Assembly (NCBI GenBank): GCA_947172415.1
Contig: OX359189.1
Coordinates: 9,438,501-9,502,500, forward strand
DNA from: Chondrosia reniformis
Taxonomy: Eukaryota > Porifera > Demospongiae > Chondrillida > Chondrillidae
Length of the DNA: 64,000 nucleotides
Direction: 5' to 3'
This document shows positions 49,935 to 60,970 of the stretch, piece after piece (positions within the stretch are counted from its first letter, which is position 1; each line of letters begins with the position of its first letter). The translations under genes were made by a program, and so were the position numbers. The notes under the pieces were generated by a model. That model did no database searches and was not told the origin of the DNA. It saw nothing but the letters and a program-made list of their open reading frames with translations.

Positions 49935-51690
49935 TTTTTGCATGGCTTATAAACGTATTATCTCTAATATAAGCCCAGATCTCTAATGCAAGCCCGTCTC
50001 CAATAGAAGCCCACCTTTACGAGTCATTGAAAAAATAGCCCTGCCCAGTCCCCAATATAAGCCCACTGACAACCAGCCAGAAAAAACTGAACGATTTTCG
50101 TAGCCATATGTAAAAGCTGCGCCTCATTGCGGCAGTCTGCCACCCTGAATTATCTCACTTTGGCACAGCAGTAACCAAGTGGGGACGTGAACACTAGAAA
50201 GTTGTGCGCAAAGTACATGGAGGGAAAGCACCAGTCATGGAGTGTGGAATGTTCAGTAGCCCTGAACATCCCTTCATGAGTGCTTCTCCAGATGGACTTG
50301 TCAGCGCTGCCAATGTGGCAATGGTGTATGTGAGATCAAGGTATATTTGTATACCTATGTACATATACTTTGCATGTGTGGAATTATTGTAAGCTGAAAT
50401 TTAATTTGTTTGTATATTGCTATTGCAGTGTCCATATTGTCACTGTAAGGACACACTCAAGCAATCCTCAATATCCCAGTCCTTTTGCTTGGAGAAAAGT
50501 AATGACACTTTGCACCTGAAGCAGACACACCCTTACTTTTATCAGGTGCATACTATTAGGTACTTTCAATTCCGTGCTGCATGTGCACATGTATATATCT
50601 ATAGCTATTATGCTTCTATTACATCTGGGTCCAGTCACAATTTTTTGTACTGGAAGACGTTTCAGCAACTTTGTGGTGTGGACAAAGGAGTAAGTCCACA
50701 TAGAAAGGATTTTGCCTGACGAGGAATTCTGGCTGCAATGCGTCAGGAAATCTAAACATTTTTTTTCCAGACAGCATGTCTCCCAGAGCTACTGGGCAAA
50801 TGGTTTTCTTGGCCTTCCACAGCTGTTTCTCATGCGAAAGAAGAAATCAATCATGGAGAACTTGATAAGGATCAATCAGGATGCTTACTGTTATTGTCAA
50901 GGGCCTGAAGAAGAACCAATGGTGGCCTGTGACAATTCCACATGTCCTTACCAATGGTTTCACTTCAAGTGCCTCAAATTGCAGTCTGCACCATGAAAAA
51001 AATTGTGGTTTTATCCCACTTGCCGAAAGAACGATGACTCTCTCAACATGAATTCTCACATTAGCAATGTGTTGAGTTTGCTCGACTTCAATTCCTGTGA
51101 GCTGCTTCTTTCCTTTAGTAAAAGATGGTATATGGACTCGAGCACAATATAATCCCACAGATTCCTGTATGTCAAATCCTCGGTCTGTGAGTATGGTATC
51201 ACCGGGCAATAAAAATTTCATTAAACCACAGTTCTCAGTGAGGTGCTTGTCACTGACCCTTCCTCCCCAGCCACATGAAATGTAGGAAACTGTGCCTTGT
51301 GGTGTTATTCCGATTAAGTACTTGGCAGTATTGTGGTGTTCATAAGAAGAGAATGTCTGTGCCCTTGCTAACAAGTTTGTTGGCCTTTCAATATCAATCT
51401 CAAAACAGTCAATAATCACAGTGCAATTGGGGTAGTGCTCACGAAAATCCATTGGCAAAGTTTGTTGTAAAACATCTCGGTCTGGCCAATGAATGAGTGG
51501 CTTATATAAAGCAGAATACATAACATCAATCATCTGACTGAATAACTGACTTACAGTTGACTTGTGCAATCCAAATCTGTAACCCAGATCCTATAGCCAA
51601 TAGTTTGAGACACATTCTCATGAATGTCATGATCAGCAGCTGAAAGCCAGCTGACGTTCCCTGTTTAATTCCTCCTTCTCCGAACCTTCT
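49935..51690. mobile_element. Harbinger-type element, copy 3 (longest transposase frame)
   Basis: Plus-strand YqaJ/PHD relic 50110-50996. The minus-strand frame 50847-51569 has 240 codons covering HTH (HKSTVSQLF) and all three DDE contexts, but a 2-bp insertion at 51592 cuts the N-terminus. The last ~55 codons read antisense through the PHD exon. The duplicate of copy 2 lies 6,514 bp upstream. Confidence 0.78.
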
Positions 51691-51866
51691 CTGGTTATAA
51701 TAGCTGGCAAACGTGCAACCCCTCTATATAATGGTGGCCGAGAATATAGGTCAGAGCGGCCACAGCCACCCCGCGTGCGGCTTCAGACAAGTTGAAAGTG
51801 CATGCAAATTCCGAACTATCACCAACCATGCATTGAATTATACATGTTTTACTCAGGTTAATAGAG

Positions 51867-52769
51867 TTAGAGAGTTATTGCTGTGTCACAGAAATCACAC
51901 ACGAAGCCTTTATCTGGGACCTTTCTGCAGATTGCTTGAATGTATTCAATAACTGCCTTGGTTACTTCTTCCGGATATCTTGTGAGGCGTGTTAATGTCA
52001 CAAAATCTAGCACGTCTTTTGAAAAACTGGAGGAAAATCCTTCTGTGAAACAGCGATCAAAATTAAAAGCGCCTTTCATGAGAGATTCAGCTTGATACTT
52101 TACTCCCATCCCGTCCAATTCACTGAGCAGATCTTCTGAAAGACGATAAGGAGATTCATGTTCTTTTTCAAAAAATACTTTAAAGAGAGCGTTTATAGGC
52201 GAATTTTTGTTAGACACTATCAGAACACTTCCGGTTTCACCTTTGGCTAGCTCTTTCACTATTCTGACCAAAGACTTAAAATCCTTAATGTAATAATGGA
52301 CGTGATTCATGTAGACCAAGTCAAACTTAGGCAGAGTGTTAGGGTCAACTTGTAGAATACCCTTGTTAAGTATAGTTGTATCGATTGATGGCAACTCCTT
52401 GAAGGCTAGCTCAGCATTTCTGCAAGATGTTTCATCAATATCAATACCAACGAACTGAAAAGCTACTGCATTGGAGATTGTCTTCAAGGCTTCCCCCAAA
52501 ATAGCGCAGTCTCGTTCACCATCTCCGCATCCCACACTACACACTCTGAAGGGATCTCCTACTGGCTGATCTTTGAGGTAAGATTTCAATGCCGAACTGA
52601 CTCTGTTGCTGATGTATCGAACGTTTAAGTCACTTTGTTCTTTGGCAATCACACGAAATGTTTTGTAGATTCGATTATATTCCGAGTCCACAATGTTAAC
52701 TTCTGCTTTAAGAGAAACACTAGAAAGTAATTTCTGTAGTGCTTGTAATTTTAGTTCTTCTGTCTCCAT
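51867..52769 (-). CDS. HNMT-like methyltransferase, copy 6 (type b)
   Basis: Intronless, 300 aa, duplicate of the 45353 copy with one residue change (KTF for KAF) in the N-terminal segment. Confidence 0.82.
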   Translation of the reverse strand: METEELKLQALQKLLSSVSLKAEVNIVDSEYNRIYKTFRVIAKEQSDLNVRYISNRVSSALKSYLKDQPVGDPFRVCSVGCGDGERDCAILGEALKTISNAVAFQFVGIDIDETSCRNAELAFKELPSIDTTILNKGILQVDPNTLPKFDLVYMNHVHYYIKDFKSLVRIVKELAKGETGSVLIVSNKNSPINALFKVFFEKEHESPYRLSEDLLSELDGMGVKYQAESLMKGAFNFDRCFTEGFSSSFSKDVLDFVTLTRLTRYPEEVTKAVIEYIQAICRKVPDKGFVCDFCDTAITL

Positions 52770-53040
52770 ACCTACCAACAGCTACCAATTGTTCGTCTTT
52801 AACAAAGACCACGCTATACCGTTCATATTTATAACGCTTGGTTTCCTGTTCGTGATATAATATTTGTCAACAAAATGGCGGACGCTCGGCTGCTTTTCGC
52901 TTTTTCTAAACTTAAAAATTAGCTTTCTCTTCCTAGATATAATATATAATGTAGTGGTTAGTCAGTTAAATCGGAAGTGTTCTCTTGTAACACGAGTATG
53001 TTTATTGTACTTACCACATTAACATGAATATTGGTATTTA

Positions 53041-53470
53041 GTTACCTGTGAGACCTCTTGTTACATTATGTACATATGTATTTAGTTACCTGTGAGACCT
53101 CTTACGACATAATGTACATATGTATTTAGTTACCTGTGAGACCTCTTGCGACATAATGTACATATGTATTTAGTTACCTGTGAGACCTCTTGCGACATAA
53201 TGTACATATGTATTTAGTTACCTGTGAGACCTCTTGCGACATAATGTACATATGTATTTAGTTACCTTTGAGACCTCTTGCGACATAATGTACATATGTA
53301 TTTAGTTACCTGTGAGACCTCTTGCGACATAATGTACATATGTATTTAGTTACCTGTGAGACCTCTTGCGACATAGTGTACATATGTATTTAGTTACCTG
53401 TGAGACGTCTTGCGACATAATGTACATATGTATTTAGTTACCTGTGAGACCTCTTACGACATAGTGTATG
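53041..53470. repeat. 44-bp minisatellite, 10 copies
   Basis: Units every 44 bp from 53041 to 53437. One unit carries gagacgtct instead of gagacctct. Confidence 0.95.
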
Positions 53471-54190
53471 TTTGTTATACATGTGAGTGTCTTTAAGATA
53501 ATTTAGTGTCTTCTGATAAAGAGAATCACCATTAATTAGTGTGAATGCAGGCTAATTACTTCTTTGTATAGCTAGTACAAGAGGAGAAATATGGAGGGAG
53601 CATTGCTTGTAGCTCAGTAGTATTTGATTGTTGCCATAATTAGACTAATAACTTATGAGTATGTTCATGCATTTCTAAATCCTAATAATCATCACAGACT
53701 TCCAATAGCATTCTGAAGGTTGACAATATGTACGTACTTAATATATATTGTACACCCCTTGTCTCTATCTCATTCTCCAGCATCATCCAAAATATTATTG
53801 TACCAGTTTTGACTAAACTAGGTGAAGATGCTGATACCGATGTCACATACTTTGCAAAGGAAGCACTTCAAAATTTGCCCTGCTAAATATTATGCTTTGT
53901 TGTATAAAAACAGTCCACGTCACTATAATAGTAGTTAATGTAATGGTGCAGGAACACATATAAATCTAGTATGTATTTCTTAATATTAACACATGTATAC
54001 ATAATATTATATCTTATGAATACAATGTCTGCATACATATGTGTATATCAATCTTTTGTAAGCTACGTGTGTGAGTTAATTAATCAAGGAGAGTCGGTGT
54101 GTCAACATACTTGTAATAATTACGCCAGTCTTTGGTACCGGCTCCTATAGGCACCCAGAGGCGACAAAATGTGATAGCGGATGGAAGCAT
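53471..54190 (+). pseudogene. PPP2R1A fusion relic with full-length exon 13 copy
   Basis: Same intron 2/intron 12 junction (about 53505). Exon 13 copy at 53781-53886 is 106 bp with acceptor ctccag, open to TAA, but changes the third-last residue Ser to Pro (ttgccctgc). No upstream exon is available, so it is presumed inert. Confidence 0.9.
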
Positions 54191-54202
54191 TTACGCAAAG
54201 GA

Positions 54203-55000
54203 ATGGCAGAACGTGATAATATTAAAGGTTACGTGGATCGCTTTAACCCCAAGACCTTTTTAGCACAGTATTACAGTGTTGTAGGGCAAGGTCTTTTAAG
54301 GTTTTACCATGAAACCTTTAAAAGGATCAAAGAAAACAATGAGTTGCACCGCAGTATGCTTGACTACGGGGCAGGGTGCTCGTTCAATATTGTTATAGGT
54401 GCTGCAGGTGTAGTCTCCGAGATATGTATGGCTGAGTATACGGAGAAGAATCGAGCTGCACTGAATGACTGGCTGAAGGGCGAACCTGACGCTTTTGATT
54501 GGTCTCCTTTTTTTAAACAAGTTGTCGAAGATTTCGAAGGTAACAGAAAGGAAGATGCAATTGAGGATCGCAAACGTCGTCTCAAAGCTATCATCAAAGC
54601 AGTTGTTTCGTGTGACCTTCGTAGTGAGAAGATCATACAAAATGGCTACGAAGGTCCGTACGACATTGTAACCTGTGTGGGTGTGGTCGAAACCTGTGCT
54701 CGAAATAACGAAGAATTCGAAGCCTTCGTTCATAAACTGTCATTTTTGGTGAGAGAAGGTGGAAATATAATTCTTGGATGCTGGAAGCACCCACCCGGTA
54801 TTGAAGGTTACAGTGTTGGCAATGAATTCTTCAATGACCTACCTGTGGAAGAAGAGTTTGTGGTTGCTTGCCTGAAGAAAACAGGATTTTCTCGCATTGA
54901 AATCACGCCAGTATACCCCTCGGAGCTAAAATATCCTGTTAAAGTTGAAAAAAAAGCATGCATATTTTATGCAGGTTATAAGGCCGTAATTACCACTTAA
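54203..55000 (+). CDS. NNMT/PNMT/TEMT-family methyltransferase (intact, duplicate)
   Basis: 265 aa, with the same protein sequence as the copy at 47357 (offset 6,846 bp). Identity at protein level and almost complete identity in DNA mean very recent duplication, gene conversion, or an assembly duplicate. All family motifs listed for 47357 are present. Confidence 0.85.
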   Translation: MAERDNIKGYVDRFNPKTFLAQYYSVVGQGLLRFYHETFKRIKENNELHRSMLDYGAGCSFNIVIGAAGVVSEICMAEYTEKNRAALNDWLKGEPDAFDWSPFFKQVVEDFEGNRKEDAIEDRKRRLKAIIKAVVSCDLRSEKIIQNGYEGPYDIVTCVGVVETCARNNEEFEAFVHKLSFLVREGGNIILGCWKHPPGIEGYSVGNEFFNDLPVEEEFVVACLKKTGFSRIEITPVYPSELKYPVKVEKKACIFYAGYKAVITT

Positions 55001-55477
55001 TAGAGCTTAATCACCTAAAAGACAAAGATCAAGACTAATGGAAACCAATAAGAACAAGTAAATTGTTAATCTTTCATGTAATGCATACATACGGATAGAA
55101 TAGGAGCAATTTTGAAGTGTGGGGGAGGGAAGAGGGATGGGAGGGGTTTAAGGAAGTAGGAGTGGCTCAGGTAAGTAGGAGCTCTGGGAGGTGGGAGTGG
55201 TTCAGTGAATTAGGAGGGGCAAGTTCAGCCTGTATTGGAAGTGGGAGGGGCTCATGTATGTCATACAAGGTACATGTTATAAATCGTCACTCACAATTGC
55301 AAAATATATACACAACATTTCATCTTTCTGACTCAGACCTTAATTCTTCAGCTATGAAATTAAAATGAACATTTACTTTCACATCTGAGAAGCCTGCATG
55401 TGATATTGCGTATATGATTGTTGAAATTTATATCTATCAATGTCTTCTAAGCATACAAAGACTTAAAAAATTTAGAA

Positions 55478-56383
55478 TTAGAGAGTTATTGCTGTGTCAC
55501 AGCTATCACACACGAAGCCTTTATCTGGGCTCTTTCTGCAGATTGCTTGAATGTATTCAACAACTACCTTGGTTACTTCTTCCGGATATCTTGTGAGGCG
55601 TGTTTGAGTCAAAAAATCTAGCACATCTTTTGAAAAACTGGAGGAAAATCCTTCAGTGAAACAGCGACTCAAATTAAAGACACCTTTCTTGAGACATTCA
55701 GCTTGATACTTTACTCCCATCTCATCCAATTCACTGAGCAGATCTTCTGAAAGACGACAAGAAACATTGTACTCCTTTTCAAAAAATAATTTCGTGAGAG
55801 ATCGTTGAGGAGTACAATTGCCAGACACTATCAGAACACTTCTGGTTTCACCTTTAGCTAGCTCTTTCACTATTCTCACCAAAGATTTAAAATCCTTAAT
55901 GTAATAATGGACGTGATTCATGTAGACCAAGTCAAACTTAGGCAGAGTGTTAGGATCAACTTGTAGAATATCCTTGTTAAGTATTGTTGTATCGATTGAT
56001 GGCAACTCCTTGAAGGCTAGCTCAGCATTTCTGCAAGATGTTTCATCAATATCAATACCAACGAACTGAAAAGCTACTGCATTGGAGATTGTCTTCAAGG
56101 CTTCCCCCAAAATAGCGCAGTCTCGTTCACCATCCCCGCATCCCACACTGCACACTCTGAAGGGATCTCCTACTGGTTGATCTTTGAGGTAAGATTTCCA
56201 TGCCGCACTGACTCTGTTGCTGATGTATCGAACGTTTAAGTCACTTTGTTCTTTGGCAATCACACGAAATGCTTTGTGGAGTCGATTATAATCCGGGTCC
56301 ACAATCTCGCCTTCAGCTTTAAGAGAAACACTAGAAAGTAATTTCTGTAGTGCTTGTAATTTTACTTCTCCTTCTGTCTCCAT
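55478..56383 (-). CDS. HNMT-like methyltransferase, copy 7 (mosaic b/c)
   Basis: Intronless, 301 aa. The N-terminal ~180 residues carry type b markers (NVRYISNRVSAAWKSYL, AILGEALKTISNAVAF, TSCRNA, YIKDFK). From about residue 185 it switches to type c (NCTPQRSLTKLFFEKEYN, CDSCDTAITL). It has a private change GETRSVLIVS where all others have GETGSVLIVS. A gene-conversion or unequal-crossover product; frame intact. Confidence 0.82.
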   Translation of the reverse strand: METEGEVKLQALQKLLSSVSLKAEGEIVDPDYNRLHKAFRVIAKEQSDLNVRYISNRVSAAWKSYLKDQPVGDPFRVCSVGCGDGERDCAILGEALKTISNAVAFQFVGIDIDETSCRNAELAFKELPSIDTTILNKDILQVDPNTLPKFDLVYMNHVHYYIKDFKSLVRIVKELAKGETRSVLIVSGNCTPQRSLTKLFFEKEYNVSCRLSEDLLSELDEMGVKYQAECLKKGVFNLSRCFTEGFSSSFSKDVLDFLTQTRLTRYPEEVTKVVVEYIQAICRKSPDKGFVCDSCDTAITL

Positions 56384-57240
56384 ACCTACCAACAGCTACC
56401 AATTGTTCGTCTTTATCAAAGAGTATACACTAGGACCGTACTCGAATTAAAGCGCCCCCAAATGAGCACCCACTAGCTATTAAAAGGAATCACCTTACCA
56501 TTTTAGGGGGCTCTTAGCATATTATAATGAAACCATAGTCTCTATCGATATTTTCGGCCACCCTCTACAATCGTCTCTAGCAAAAGATGCAGTGAAATAG
56601 AAATTCCCACTTTGTTCTCCTGTGTAATGATGTCTATTTAAAATTTATAGCTTTCGTAGTTTTGAGTGTTCCAGGGAGTTAATTAGAGTAACCAATCGAT
56701 AATCGGCCGGATCGATTTTGGCCCCTCGTATCTCTCCAAATTGAGTGTGTGCCTCGTGCAATAAGTAGTGATAACTGTTCTAATCTGCTCTTATATTTCA
56801 CGCTATGTAGGATTTTTTGATGGTTCTCTATCTTTCAAACTTGCCAAAGATTCAACTTACACTTGGATTAATAGACACATATAGACCTAGTTACCATATA
56901 CTTATAATAACTAGCACCTATGCAGCAAAATAGTCTGGGAATGTTAATGCAGGAAAGGGCACAACTTGTGAATGTCCAGTCTGTATTGGAGTGGCACAGG
57001 GAAGTGGGAGGGGCTTAGGGAAGCAGGAGTGGCTCATGTGTGTCATACAAGGTACATGTTATAAATCGTCACTCAATTGCAAGATACATGCATATACAAC
57101 ATTTCATCTTTCTGACTCTGGCCTTCTTCAGCTATGAAAATGAACATTTACTTTCACTTCTGAGAAGCCTGTGATATATATTGTGTAGTCTATTATATAT
57201 GAACAATCTATGACATGATATGCTCTATCAATGTCTTCTA
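56384..57240. repeat. Duplicated non-coding block (partner 60971-61800)
   Basis: From ctctatcgatattttcggcc onward the sequence parallels 61140-61800 almost base for base, including the G-rich gtgggaggggcttaggg piece. No coding frame. Confidence 0.8.
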
Positions 57241-57293
57241 GTATACGAGTATGTTTATTGTACTTACCACATTAACATGAATATTGGTATTTA

Positions 57294-57675
57294 GTTACCT
57301 TTGAGACCTCTTGCGACATTATGTACATATGTATTTAGTTACCTGTGAGACCTCTTGCGACATAATGTACATATGTATTTAGTTACCTCTGAGACCTCTT
57401 GCGACATAATGTACATATGTATTTAGTTACCTTTGAGACCTCTTGCGACATAGTGTACATATGTATTTAGTTACCTTTGAGACCTCTTACGACATAATGT
57501 ACATATGTATTTAGTTACCTTTGAGACCTCTTGCGACATAATGTACATATGTATTTAGTTACCTGTGAGACCTCTTGCGACATAATGTACATATGTATTT
57601 AGTTACCTTTGAGACCTCTTGCGACATAATGTACATATGTATTTAGTTACCTTTGAGACCTCTTACGACATAGTA
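57294..57675. repeat. 44-bp minisatellite, 9 copies
   Basis: Units every 44 bp from 57294 to 57646. One unit has ctctgag at the variable position. Confidence 0.95.
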
Positions 57676-58113
57676 TGTTTGTTATACATGTGAGTGTCTT
57701 TAAGATAATTTAGTGTCTTCTGATAAAGAGAATTACCATTAATTAGTGTGAATGCAGGCTAATTACTTCTTTGTATATATAGCTAGTACAAGAGGAGAAA
57801 TATGGAGGGAGCATTGCTTGTAGCTCAGTAGTATTTGATTGTTGCCATAATTAGACTAATAACTTATGAGTATGTTCATGTATCACATTTCTAAATCCTA
57901 ATAATCATCACAGACTTCCAATAGCATTCTGAAGGTTGACAATATGTACGTACTTAATATATATTGTACACCCCTTGTCTCTATCTCATTCTCCAGCATC
58001 ATCCAAAATATTATTGTACCAGTTTTGACTAAACTAGGTGAAGATGCTGATACCGATGTCACATACTTTGCAAAGGAAGCACTTCAAAATTTGCCCTGCT
58101 AAATATTATGCTT
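57676..58113 (+). pseudogene. PPP2R1A fusion relic, exon 13 copy joined directly to NNMT-like interior
   Basis: Exon 13 copy 57997-58102 (Ser to Pro as at 53781). After atgcttcgttga the 3' flank and the first ~78 NNMT-like codons are missing, and the sequence enters at gagtatacggagaaaaatcg. Confidence 0.9.
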
Positions 58114-58674
58114 CGTTGAGTATACGGAGAAAAATCGAGCTGCACTGAATGACTGGCTGAAGGGCGAACCTGACGCTTTTGATTGGTCTCCTTTTTTAAA
58201 CAAGTTGTCGAAGATTTTGAAGGTAACAGAAAGGAAGATGCAATTGAGGATCGCAAACATCGTCTCAAAGCTACCATCAAAGCAGTTGTTTCGTGTGACC
58301 TTCGTAGTGAGAAGATCATACAAAATGGCTACGAAGGTCCGTACGACATTGTAACCTGCGTGGGTGTAGTCGAAACTTGTGCTCGAAATAACGAAGAATT
58401 CGAAGCCTTCGTTCATAAACTGTCATTTTTGGTTGGAGACGGTGGAAATATAATTCTTGGATGTTGGAAGCACCCACCGGGTATTGAAGGTTACAATGTT
58501 GGCAATGAATTCTTCAATGACCTACCTGTAGAAGAAGAGTTTGTGGTTGCTTGCCTGAAGAAAGCAGGATTTTCTCGCATTAAAATCACGCCAGTATACC
58601 CCTTGGAGCTAAAATATCCTGTTAAAGTTAAAAAAAAAGCATGCATATCTTATGCAGGTTATAAAGCCGCGTAA
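58114..58674 (+). pseudogene. NNMT-like methyltransferase, 5'-truncated
   Basis: It lacks the first ~78 residues including the N-terminal signature and motif I. One T is also missing from the run ctccttttttaaac (58188-58195; intact copies have seven), shifting the frame near FDWSPFF. The rest (163 codons from 58183) is open to 58674 with several substitutions (VGDGGN, KKAGFSRIKI), so this is an older relic than the 40832 copy. Confidence 0.88.
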
Positions 58675-59045
58675 TTACCACTTAATAGAGCTTAATCACC
58701 TAATTATTATATAATCATAGATTATCTATGATATAATCACCTAAAAAGACAAAGATCAAGACTAATTAACCAAGGAGAGTCGGTGTGTCGACATACTTGT
58801 ATATATCAGAGAGTACGGTAGTACTCTCTAAGTAGGAATGGCCGGAAAAAAAAATGGCCGCCCTATCCAATGTATTAGCAATCAACACCTCATAAATCGC
58901 CAACGAAGCGATTTTCGGTTATATTCGGTTATTTGCAGCGATTAATGCACGCTTTCCTAAATGTCAAAACATGTTTCGACGCTCTACACGCTCTATAGCG
59001 TTCAAAAAGCGGCTAACTAGGAATAGACCCACTTCCAAAATTCAT
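58675..59045. other. Unrecognised, with array flank fragment
   Basis: Contains a short copy of ccaaggagagtcggtgtgtc (also at 31870 and 40716) and the hairpin ataatcatagattatctatgat. Otherwise nothing. Confidence 0.5.
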
Positions 59046-59049
59046 TTTT

Positions 59050-59112
59050 TCTTCTTCTTCTTCTTCTTCTTCTTCTTCTTCTTCTTCTTCTTTTTCTTCT
59101 TCTTCTTCTTTT
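59050..59112. repeat. (TTC)n microsatellite
   Basis: About 20 ttc units, interrupted once by tttttc. Confidence 0.95.
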
Positions 59113-59405
59113 ATTGAATAGACTAGCGCTAATATGCGAACTTATGCGGGCACGTACTAGTTATAAATCGTCATAAATATTTCGGAACTAGGGAATAGAC
59201 AGCCCTAAATCTGAATGCGCTCTACAATAAGCATGTTAATTGTGAAGAGCGAAAATTGTGGTCTTCTCGGACGCCATTTTTTAATTAAGAGATCATGGTT
59301 TTCGGCATATTTCTCTTGTCTAAGACGTTATTTTGAGATCTTCGCCAAGAAAACTTTCAAATCAATTTAAAATAAGTAATATTAAGAGGAAAAAAGGGGG
59401 AATAC

Positions 59406-59781
59406 AAGTAAATAAAAAACATTTACAAAAATGATGTTAGAAGTAGTAATGGCAGTGTTCACTAATACATCTGCAAAAAGTATCGAAACAAGACACTGAT
59501 TATATGATAAGGCTAATCATACAGAAGTTGCATATATACTGAAATTTAAGTAACTTAACCATACACTTCTGTGTTTGGGCGCACCATTCCTACTTAAGGT
59601 TAGTGCGCCCAAACACAGAAGTGTATGGTTAAGTTACTTAAATTTCAGTATATATGCAACTTCTGTATGATTAGCCTTATCATATAATCAGTGTCTTGTT
59701 TCGATACTTTTTGCAGATGTATTAGTGAACACTGCCATTACTACTTCTAACATCATTTTTGTAAATGTTTTTTATTTACTT
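59406..59781. mobile_element. Foldback element, ~179-bp near-perfect arms
   Basis: The left arm 59406-59584 (aagtaaataaaaaacattta ... tttgggcgcac) and right arm 59603-59781 are complementary, with an 18-bp loop. A diverged single-arm relative is at 14007-14180. No coding capacity. Confidence 0.9.
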
Positions 59782-60064
59782 TATATATAATAAATAGCGC
59801 CAGCCTTTGGTACCCGGCACCCAGAGGCGACAAGATGTGATAGCGGATGGCAGCTTTTACGCAACTAAACCACCCAGAGGTGACGAAGTGATAGCAAGAT
59901 AGTAAATTTATGTCTATCAATGTACTTCTATAAGCATACAAAGATGTATAAAATTATATGTATATCGGAATATAATATAAGAGTGCTTGGTCTTTTAATG
60001 ATGTACACTATGTAAATGATAATGAGTGCAAAATCACTTAAACTAATCACTCAGGTTAATAGAG

Positions 60065-60970
60065 TTAGAGAGTTATTGCTGTGTCACAGAAGTCACACAC
60101 GTAGCCTTTATCTGGGCTCTTTCTACAGATTGCTTGAATGTACTCAACAACTGCCTTGGTTACTTCTTCCGGATATCTTGTGAGGCGTGTTTTAGTCAAA
60201 AAATCTAGCACGTCTTTTGAAAAATTAGAAGAAAATCCTTCAGTGAAACAGCGGCCCAAATTAAAGACACCTTTCTTGAGAGATTCAGCTTGATACTTTA
60301 CTCCCATCTCATCCAATTCACTGAGCAGATCTTCTGAAAGACGATAAGGAAAATTGTACTCCTTTTCAAAAAATAATTTTGTGAGATATCGTATATATGG
60401 AGTACGATTACCAGACACTATCAGAACACTTCCGGTTTCACCTTTAGCTAGCTCTTTCACTATTCTCACCAAAGACTTAAAATCCTCAAAGTAATAATGG
60501 ACGTGATTCATGTAGACCAAGTCAAACTTAGGCAGAGTGTTAGGGTCAACTTGTAGAATATCCTTGTTAAGTATAGTTGTATCGATTGATGGCAACTCCT
60601 TGAAGGCTAACTCAGCATTTCTGCAAGTTGTTTCATCAATATCAATACCAACGAACTGAAAAGCTACTGCATCGGAGATTGTCTTCAAGGCTTCCCTCAA
60701 AATATCGCAGTCTCGTTGACCATCTCCGCATCCCACACTGCACACTCTGAAGGGATCTCCTACTGGCTGATCTTTGAGGTAAGATTTCAATGCCGCACTG
60801 ACTCTGTTGCTGATGTATCGAACCGTTAAGTCATTTTGTTCTTTGGCAATCACACGAAATGCTTTGTGGAGTCGATTATAATCCGGGTCCACAATCTCAC
60901 CTTCTGCTTTAAGAGAAACACTAGAAAGTAATTTCTGTAGTGCTTGTAATTTTAGTTCTTCTGTCTCCAT
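60065..60970 (-). CDS. HNMT-like methyltransferase, copy 8 (type a)
   Basis: Intronless, 301 aa. Type a (NRTPYIRYLTKLFFEKEYN) with private changes KEQNDL, LGRCFTEGFSSNF and a SELDEMGVKYQAE segment as in types b/c. All motifs are intact. The upstream block recurs after the 55478 gene. Confidence 0.82.
   Translation of the reverse strand: METEELKLQALQKLLSSVSLKAEGEIVDPDYNRLHKAFRVIAKEQNDLTVRYISNRVSAALKSYLKDQPVGDPFRVCSVGCGDGQRDCDILREALKTISDAVAFQFVGIDIDETTCRNAELAFKELPSIDTTILNKDILQVDPNTLPKFDLVYMNHVHYYFEDFKSLVRIVKELAKGETGSVLIVSGNRTPYIRYLTKLFFEKEYNFPYRLSEDLLSELDEMGVKYQAESLKKGVFNLGRCFTEGFSSNFSKDVLDFLTKTRLTRYPEEVTKAVVEYIQAICRKSPDKGYVCDFCDTAITL

Noticed and set aside
53781..53886. Full-length PPP2R1A exon 13 copy as a functional gene part
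   Set aside because: No other PPP2R1A exons precede it and it lies in a duplicated rearrangement junction.
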